From NCBI GenBank assembly GCA_014379915.1, contig JACMKV010000414.1, forward strand, positions 1 through 6,629: a stretch of DNA of 6,629 nucleotides. The letters are read 5' to 3'. The notes beneath the pieces were generated by a model. The model was not told where the DNA came from, did not search any database, and saw nothing but the letters and a program-made list of their open reading frames with translations. The stretch is from Burkholderiales bacterium. Lineage in GTDB: Bacteria; Pseudomonadota; Gammaproteobacteria; Burkholderiales; JACMKV01. This document shows positions 1 to 6,629 of the stretch, piece after piece. Numbering within the stretch: position 1 is the first letter of the stretch; every line of letters begins with the position of its first letter. Both the position numbers and the translations under genes were made by a program.

Positions 1-256
1 AGGCGCGCCAGATCTCGCGGTCGAAGTCGTTTCGCCTTCGGATACGTCCACCGAGGTCGAAGAGAAAGTCATCGACTGGCTCGACGCCGGGACGCGCATG
101 GTGATCGTCGTCAACCCTCGCAAGCGCAGCGTCTCGGTTTACCGCGGACTGGCCGCTAAACTCCTTACCGAAAACGACACCTTGAGCGGCGAGGAAGTCA
201 TTCCTGGCTGGTCGGTTCCGGTCAAGGATTTGTTCACATTGTTCGGCGAGCGCTGA
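1..256 (+). CDS. Uma2-family (DUF820) PD-(D/E)XK-like protein, C-terminal fragment
   Basis: An open frame enters from the left edge (first full codon at position 2) and ends at TGA 254-256, giving 84 C-terminal residues; the start lies outside the window. Near its beginning it reads PDLAVEVVSPSD, followed by a Glu-rich stretch with EEK, then WLDAGTRMVIVVNP, and later LSGEEVIPGWSVPVKDLF. This order is the hallmark of the Uma2 family: a P-D strand, an E-V-x-S-P-S strand, a Lys helix, a hydrophobic strand ending in NP/DP, and a closing 'L.G..V.PG..VPV..LF' tail. The likely active-site residues of the restriction-endonuclease-like fold are fragment D4, E8 and K22 (inferred from the family pattern). 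Members are putative nucleases whose substrates and biological roles are mostly unknown. The gene converges on serB with a 68-nt gap in which I see no clear terminator. Confidence 0.8.
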   Translation, partial: GAPDLAVEVVSPSDTSTEVEEKVIDWLDAGTRMVIVVNPRKRSVSVYRGLAAKLLTENDTLSGEEVIPGWSVPVKDLFTLFGER

Positions 257-324
257 ACAACGCCTTCCGGTCACGTCGCAGTTTGCCGCAGATGGGGCGA
301 ACGGCGATTTCCACGCGCGATCCC

Positions 325-1155
325 TCAAGCAAACAAATTCACCACGCCATCCAGCCCAACGTGGTTTAGCGCATAAGTCGCGCGCTCGCGGACGATGGGT
401 TTCGCGTGATAAGCGATGCTGATTCCGGCTTCGGCGAGCATCGGTAAATCGTTAGCGCCGTCGCCAATGGCGATGGTCTGATCCCGCGTCAGGCCGAGAT
501 CGCTTCGTGAGCGCATCAGGGCGGCTGCTTTGCCGCTCGCATCCAAAATTTTGCCCAGCAATTTCCCGGTCAGTTCGCCGTTGCGAATTTCAAGCTGATT
601 CGATGCGGTGAAATCGATGCCGAGCCGCGTTTTCAGGCGCTCCGTAAAGAACGTGAAGCCGCCCGACACGAGCAGCGTTTTGATTCCGGCGCGCCGCATT
701 GCGGCAAGCATCTGTTCCGCGCCGGGGCTTAAGCTCAGCCGCTCGTCATAGACGCGCTGCAATGCGCGTTCTTCCAGCCCCTGAAGCAAAGCAACGCGGC
801 GGGTCAGGCTTTCGGTGAAATCGATTTCGCCCCGCATCGCCGCAGCGGTAATGCCGGCAACCTGTGGTTTCAGGCCGTTCAGATCCGCGATCTCGTCTAT
901 GCACTCGATTGTGATTAGCGTCGAATCCATATCCATCGCGAGCAAGCCAAGATCAGTCAGCCGGCGGTTTCCGTGAACGAACGCGAAGTCGAGTTGCGCG
1001 CGTTCACAATAATCGGTGACGCCTGTTTCACGGACTGCCCCGTGTAATTTAAAGGCTGAATCGGAAACCCGCTCTGTGCTCGACGCGGCGCTGAGTTTCG
1101 CGAGCGCGTTCGCGTCAGCAAGAGTAATAGCAGGCGCTTGTATAATGAGGTTCAT
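325..1155 (-). CDS. serB: Phosphoserine phosphatase SerB
   Basis: SerB hydrolyses O-phospho-L-serine to L-serine and phosphate, the last step of serine biosynthesis, in the cytoplasm. This 276-residue HAD-superfamily protein shows every motif. Motif I is DMDST at residues 75-79 (D75 nucleophile, D77 acid/base), followed by the substrate-recognition segment with E84. Motif II is SGG at 164-166, the motif III Lys is probably K209, and motif IV is GDGAND at 231-236 with Mg-binding D232 and D236. Residues 1-70 are a short N-terminal region in place of the longer one in E. coli SerB (about 320 residues); about 280 residues is usual in betaproteobacteria. The MNLIIQAP start matches homologues as I recall them. 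The ATG has no evident Shine-Dalgarno sequence and lies only 19 nt past a terminator stem. The nearest in-frame upstream stop is the TAG of psiF, which is in the same frame, and I see no ATG between that stop and this start. Confidence 0.97.
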   Translation of the reverse strand: MNLIIQAPAITLADANALAKLSAASSTERVSDSAFKLHGAVRETGVTDYCERAQLDFAFVHGNRRLTDLGLLAMDMDSTLITIECIDEIADLNGLKPQVAGITAAAMRGEIDFTESLTRRVALLQGLEERALQRVYDERLSLSPGAEQMLAAMRRAGIKTLLVSGGFTFFTERLKTRLGIDFTASNQLEIRNGELTGKLLGKILDASGKAAALMRSRSDLGLTRDQTIAIGDGANDLPMLAEAGISIAYHAKPIVRERATYALNHVGLDGVVNLFA

Positions 1156-1165
1156 CGATGGCGTG

Positions 1166-1199
1166 CTGAAAACAAAACACCCCTCGATGAGGGGTGTTT
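1166..1199 (-). terminator. Rho-independent terminator after psiF
   Basis: A perfect 11-bp inverted repeat, AAACACCCCTC at 1175-1185 and GAGGGGTGTTT at 1189-1199, encloses a 3-nt loop. Read on the minus strand, the stem runs into TTTTGTTTTC, a good U-tract. It begins 16 nt beyond the psiF stop codon, so it should end psiF transcription. In the plus direction only three T follow the stem, so it would be weaker there. Its U-tract ends about 10 nt before the serB ATG, which makes it part of any serB leader that starts upstream of it. Confidence 0.8.
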
Positions 1200-1215
1200 C
1201 ATGGGTAGCGGTGGC

Positions 1216-1647
1216 CTAATTATAATTGGATAAACACGCTTTCATGAAAGTCTTGCGCTCTTCACCCGCGAGTTTTTTCTTCGCGGCATCGGCATTGCAC
1301 GTTTTCATTTTGCTTTGCTGCCCTGTCATCTTGTCATCGCTCGCTGCTTCGGCCTTGGCCGACAGACATTCCTTCATGAAGGCCTTGTGCTCATCGCCGG
1401 TCAGGTTTTTCTTCTTGGCGTCGGCGTTGCAAGCCGTCATCTTGCCCTGCTGATCGGTTGTTTTGCCATCCGCTTTGACGTCGCTTTTGGCGGACAGACA
1501 GGTTTTCATGAAAGCCTTGCGCTCATCGCCTTTCATGCCGTCGGCCTGCTCGTTGCACTCTTTCATTTTCGTTTGTTGCGGCGTTTGAGCGTAGGCGTAT
1601 GGGGCTGCAAAAATCGACAGCGCCAAAAACAGCGCGGATTTAATCAT
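1216..1647 (-). CDS. Secreted PsiF-repeat protein with three repeats
   Basis: The protein has 143 residues. An N-terminal signal peptide (basic MIK, hydrophobic core, AYA-Q cleavage site after residue 20) points to export to the periplasm. The mature part is three tandem copies of the PsiF repeat at about residues 24-54, 66-98 and 110-140. Each has the pattern KM..C, a Lys/Asp-rich stretch, G(D/E)E.K.FMK.CLS, and two cysteines: C31/C50, C73/C94 and C117/C138. The linkers are Lys/Ala/Asp-rich. E. coli PsiF, named for induction by phosphate starvation, has two repeats in about 106 residues; the family's function is unknown. The paired cysteines could form one disulfide per repeat in the periplasm (inference). 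The start is supported by GAGGAG at 1659-1654, 6 nt before the ATG. The gene lies 71 nt downstream of mfd and ends just before a strong terminator. I see no convincing Pho box or promoter in the mfd-psiF gap. Confidence 0.9.
   Translation of the reverse strand: MIKSALFLALSIFAAPYAYAQTPQQTKMKECNEQADGMKGDERKAFMKTCLSAKSDVKADGKTTDQQGKMTACNADAKKKNLTGDEHKAFMKECLSAKAEAASDDKMTGQQSKMKTCNADAAKKKLAGEERKTFMKACLSNYN
1219..1248 (-). promoter_or_regulatory. Candidate sigma-70 promoter for serB, overlapping the psiF stop
   Basis: On the minus strand a perfect TATAAT -10 hexamer lies at 1224-1219, overlapping the last codons of psiF (Asn-Tyr-Asn-stop). Eighteen nt upstream is TTCATG (1248-1243), which matches only 3 of 6 positions of the -35 consensus. 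The predicted start near 1212 would give serB a leader of about 57 nt that contains the terminator hairpin. The -10 match may be a coincidence of the AAT-TAT-AAT coding sequence, so the call is weak. I see no better serB promoter in the gap. Confidence 0.25.
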
Positions 1648-1718
1648 CTCTTTCTCCTCTGATGGTGGGGGTTAGAATCTCAGTTTAGCAGGCTGCGCGT
1701 TCGCCGGATATGCAATGG

Positions 1719-5222
<3,504 letters not shown>

Positions 5223-5538
5223 TATATTCCGCTGTTACTGGTCGAGTCACGATCGCCGGCGGGACACTGCCGGCGCGGTCCGGCAACATCGATGAAGCGC
5301 GTCGCGGTACAACGAGTTGCCGACTCTGTCGCCGGATATCAGTCGATTTTGTGAAAAGACAATCTCACCTTCCTGGTGGCCGGGTTGCGCGGCGTCGCCT
5401 GCGCACGAAGGCTGTCTAGAATGAATTAAGACTAAGCGCGGCGATGTGTCTACCTGTATTCCAGAAGCAAACGAGGTGGAACGGCTCTTGCCATAGCTTC
5501 GCTACACAGATTATCGCCAACAACAAAGGGAGCGAACA
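5223..5538. promoter_or_regulatory. Divergent intergenic region between mfd and the 154-residue membrane-protein gene
   Basis: This 316-bp gap holds no gene I can support and must carry promoters for both flanking genes. Towards mfd (minus strand) there is a weak sigma-70 candidate: TTGTCT at 5362-5357 and GATATC at 5340-5335, spacer 16. A perfect TATAAT at 5226-5221 overlaps the mfd ATG. Near mfd is an inverted repeat, CGCCGGC 5254-5260 and GCCGGCG 5269-5275, with an 8-nt loop and no U-tract. Towards the plus-strand gene lies TAGAAT (5417-5422, no good -35), inside an imperfect dyad GTCT (5414-5417) / AGAC (5429-5432). Further on is the sigma-54 match listed separately. Confidence 0.6.
5477..5492 (+). 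promoter_or_regulatory. Candidate sigma-54 (RpoN) -24/-12 promoter
   Basis: The sequence TGGAACG-GCTC-TTGCC differs from the core consensus TGGCACG-N4-TTGC(A/T) at one position of the -24 block and at the final weak position. The invariant GG (5478-5479) and GC (5490-5491) have the required spacing, 10 bp between them. The predicted start is near 5503, giving a leader of about 36 nt that contains the Shine-Dalgarno sequence AAAGGGAG (5525-5532), 6 nt before the ATG at 5539. The position and strand are right for the downstream gene. Sigma-54 promoters need an enhancer-binding activator; the GTCT-N11-AGAC dyad at 5414-5432, centred about 80 bp upstream of the predicted start, is one possible site (inference). 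Confidence 0.55.
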
Positions 5539-6003
5539 ATGAATCAATGGGATCTATTTATTGCCGGAATCGTCGTCGGATACAGCGTGGCATTGCTCGT
5601 GAAAGTGCAGCACAGGCGGCGACATCGCAACGAAGAAAGGCGGGTACGGCACGTCATTGCGGCTTATTTCAGAACATATCGGCTACCGGCAACGGTGACT
5701 TGCGTGCACAGCGCGCGCGGTTTTTTTACCTTGATCGAATGCGATGCGTCGCACAAAGCACGGTTTTTAGCTATCCGCGAACTCGCTATCGTCGAACACG
5801 TTAAAAAGCTCCTGGGCAAAGATCTGCGCGGTGTGCATTGGCGCTTCCGCCCCAATCCCGCAGCCGCACCAGCAGCAGACAAGACGATGGACGACGACGT
5901 GCCAAACTATCCGGGCCAGGCGGCCTCGGCCAAACAGAGAGAAAAACTACGACGTCAACGTGATTTCCGGACAACTACGAGAATGTGCTACGCAGCGGAG
6001 TAG
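5539..6003 (+). CDS. Hypothetical membrane-anchored basic protein (154 residues)
   Basis: I do not recognise a named family. Residues about 5-23 (DLFIAGIVVGYSVALLVKV) form one hydrophobic segment, best read as an N-terminal transmembrane anchor. The very basic stretch that follows (HRRRHRNEERRVR, 25-37) suggests, by the positive-inside rule, that the rest is cytoplasmic. Residues about 38-103 look like a small alpha/beta domain: helix, strands around ATVTCVHSARGFFTLIECD, a helix around ARFLAIRELAIVEHVKKLL, and an ending in VHWRF. A Pro/Ala linker (about 104-114), an acidic patch (MDDDV, 117-121) and a basic tail rich in Lys/Arg follow. The start is well supported by AAAGGGAG 6 nt upstream, and the gene lies behind a sigma-54 promoter candidate. 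It diverges from mfd and converges on the transporter gene. A conserved hypothetical gene is more likely than a spurious frame, because of the ribosome binding site, the promoter match and the ordered domain layout. Confidence 0.75.
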   Translation: MNQWDLFIAGIVVGYSVALLVKVQHRRRHRNEERRVRHVIAAYFRTYRLPATVTCVHSARGFFTLIECDASHKARFLAIRELAIVEHVKKLLGKDLRGVHWRFRPNPAAAPAADKTMDDDVPNYPGQAASAKQREKLRRQRDFRTTTRMCYAAE

Positions 6004-6049
6004 ACGCGCAGATGGGAGCGGGAGTTAACGCACAGCATTCGCTGTCGTT

Positions 6050-6078
6050 CAGCCTGTCAGCCTAGCTGACTGAGGCTG
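6050..6078 (+). terminator. Stem-loop between convergent genes, possible weak terminator
   Basis: The left arm CAGCCTGTCAGC (6050-6061) pairs with the right arm GCTGACTGAGGCTG (6065-6078) as 12 bp with a 2-nt bulge and a 3-nt loop. It starts 46 nt after the stop codon of the 154-residue gene and is followed by GCGAGTTTGTGGTTGTT, which is T-rich but not a clean U-tract. On the minus strand no T-run follows the stem. Its place between two convergent genes fits transcript ending or 3' end protection. A smaller stem, ACAGC/GCTGT, precedes it at 6032-6045. Confidence 0.45.
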
Positions 6079-6127
6079 GCGAGTTTGTGGTTGTTATCGT
6101 CCCGAGCATGCGGCTTTGAAAATACCG

Positions 6128-6629
6128 CTAGCGACCGGCGGTCTTGAGGTTCGCCACCAGTACCTGATCGACGCGATTTTTATCCATGTCGACGACTTCG
6201 AAACGCAATCCGCTCCAGTCCGTGTAGTCGGCTTTTTTCGGTACGCGGCCGAGCCGCATCATCACAAACCCGCCAACCGTGTGATAGTTGCCGGATTCTT
6301 CCTGCGGTAATTCGTCGAGATCGAACAGTTCCTTGAGCTTCTCGATCGACAGCATGCCGTCGAGCAGCCATGAGCCGTCTTCGCGCTGTACAGCCAGCGA
6401 TTCCCCCGGCAGCTCGCCCGAAGGAATATCGCCGATGATCGCTTCCATCACGTCGTTCAAAGTCACGAGTCCCTGCAGGTCGCCGTATTCATCGACGATC
6501 AGCGCGATGTGGGTGTGGGTTTTCTTGAACATCTCGAGCAGTTCCATCGTCGAAACCGAATCCGGCACATAGAGCGGCGGGCGCAGCGCAGCCGTGAGAT
6601 CTATCGGTTTCCCAGCCAGACTCGCGGTC
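6128..6629 (-). CDS. HlyC/CorC-family CBS-domain transporter (hemolysin-like), C-terminal fragment
   Basis: The frame is open to the right edge of the window, so the N-terminus is missing; 166 C-terminal residues are visible. A GTG at 6568-6566 could be mistaken for a start, but the reading continues upstream with in-family sequence (IDLTAALRPPLYVPDS), so it is an internal valine. Fragment residues 1-68 are most of a CBS domain, with HIALIVDEYGDLQGLVTLNDVMEAIIGDI near 40-68. Residues about 80-163 are the transporter-associated CorC/HlyC domain, with DGSWLLDG, GNYHTVGGFVM, LGRVP and a closing FEVVDMD segment. Family members usually carry an N-terminal membrane domain (DUF21/CNNM) and take part in Mg/Co or other cation efflux at the inner membrane. 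The missing part prevents a choice between the membrane-bound form and soluble CorC. It ends at TAG 6130-6128 and converges on the 154-residue gene. Confidence 0.93.
   Translation of the reverse strand, partial: TASLAGKPIDLTAALRPPLYVPDSVSTMELLEMFKKTHTHIALIVDEYGDLQGLVTLNDVMEAIIGDIPSGELPGESLAVQREDGSWLLDGMLSIEKLKELFDLDELPQEESGNYHTVGGFVMMRLGRVPKKADYTDWSGLRFEVVDMDKNRVDQVLVANLKTAGR

Noticed and set aside
257..324. Possible terminator between the convergent Uma2-family gene and serB.
   Set aside because: I see no stem of useful length followed by a T-run in either direction.
1138..1146. TATAAT on the plus strand near the 5' end of serB, a possible promoter antisense to psiF.
   Set aside because: There is no -35-like hexamer at 16-18 bp, no extended -10, and no plus-strand gene downstream. 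It lies within the Ile-Ile codons of serB (CTCATTATA on the minus strand).
1239..1514. Three palindromes with a TTCATGAA core (near 1239-1250, 1372-1383 and 1505-1514) that resemble repeated operator sites.
   Set aside because: Each falls on the Phe-Met-Lys codons (TTC ATG AAA/AAG) at the same place in the three PsiF repeats, so coding of a repeated peptide explains them.
1226..1662. Plus-strand open frames opposite psiF (1226-1453 and 1315-1662), one with a hydrophobic, membrane-like translation.
   Set aside because: They are antisense shadows of the Lys/Ala-rich PsiF repeats. The minus-strand protein has a signal peptide, family repeats, a ribosome binding site and a terminator.
6566..6568. 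GTG as the start codon of the CBS-domain gene.
   Set aside because: The frame stays open to the window edge, and its upstream residues continue the CBS-domain pattern (PLYVPDS), so the GTG is an internal Val and the gene is truncated by the window.

Overview
The window reads as a stretch of chromosome from a fairly GC-rich proteobacterium, most likely a betaproteobacterium. The SerB and Mfd proteins look betaproteobacterial, and mfd followed by serB on the same strand is a familiar arrangement in that class. This assignment is from recalled family features; no database search was run. I see no mobile element, CRISPR array, tRNA or rRNA, and most of the sequence is ordinary core genome.

Layout. 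Positions 1-256 (+) hold the last 84 residues of a Uma2-family (PD-(D/E)XK-like) protein. It converges on a block of three minus-strand genes that are transcribed from right to left: mfd (5222-1719), a secreted protein with three PsiF repeats (1647-1216), and serB (1155-325). A strong Rho-independent terminator sits in the 60-nt gap between psiF and serB. A divergent, roughly 316-bp regulatory region (5223-5538) separates mfd from a plus-strand gene at 5539-6003, which encodes a small, N-terminally membrane-anchored protein that I do not recognise. This gene has a good sigma-54 (-24/-12) promoter match about 47 nt upstream of its start codon. It converges, across a hairpin-containing gap, on the C-terminal part of a HlyC/CorC-family CBS-domain transporter (6629-6128, minus) that is cut by the window end.

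How the genes relate. Mfd is the transcription-repair coupling factor, SerB makes serine from phosphoserine, and PsiF-repeat proteins are small periplasmic proteins of unknown role. They share strand and spacing but not a pathway, and the terminator suggests they are not a simple operon. The least explained parts are the sigma-54 promoter candidate with its orphan membrane protein, and how serB is expressed immediately downstream of a terminator without a visible Shine-Dalgarno sequence. I found no convincing evidence of a novel multi-gene system here.
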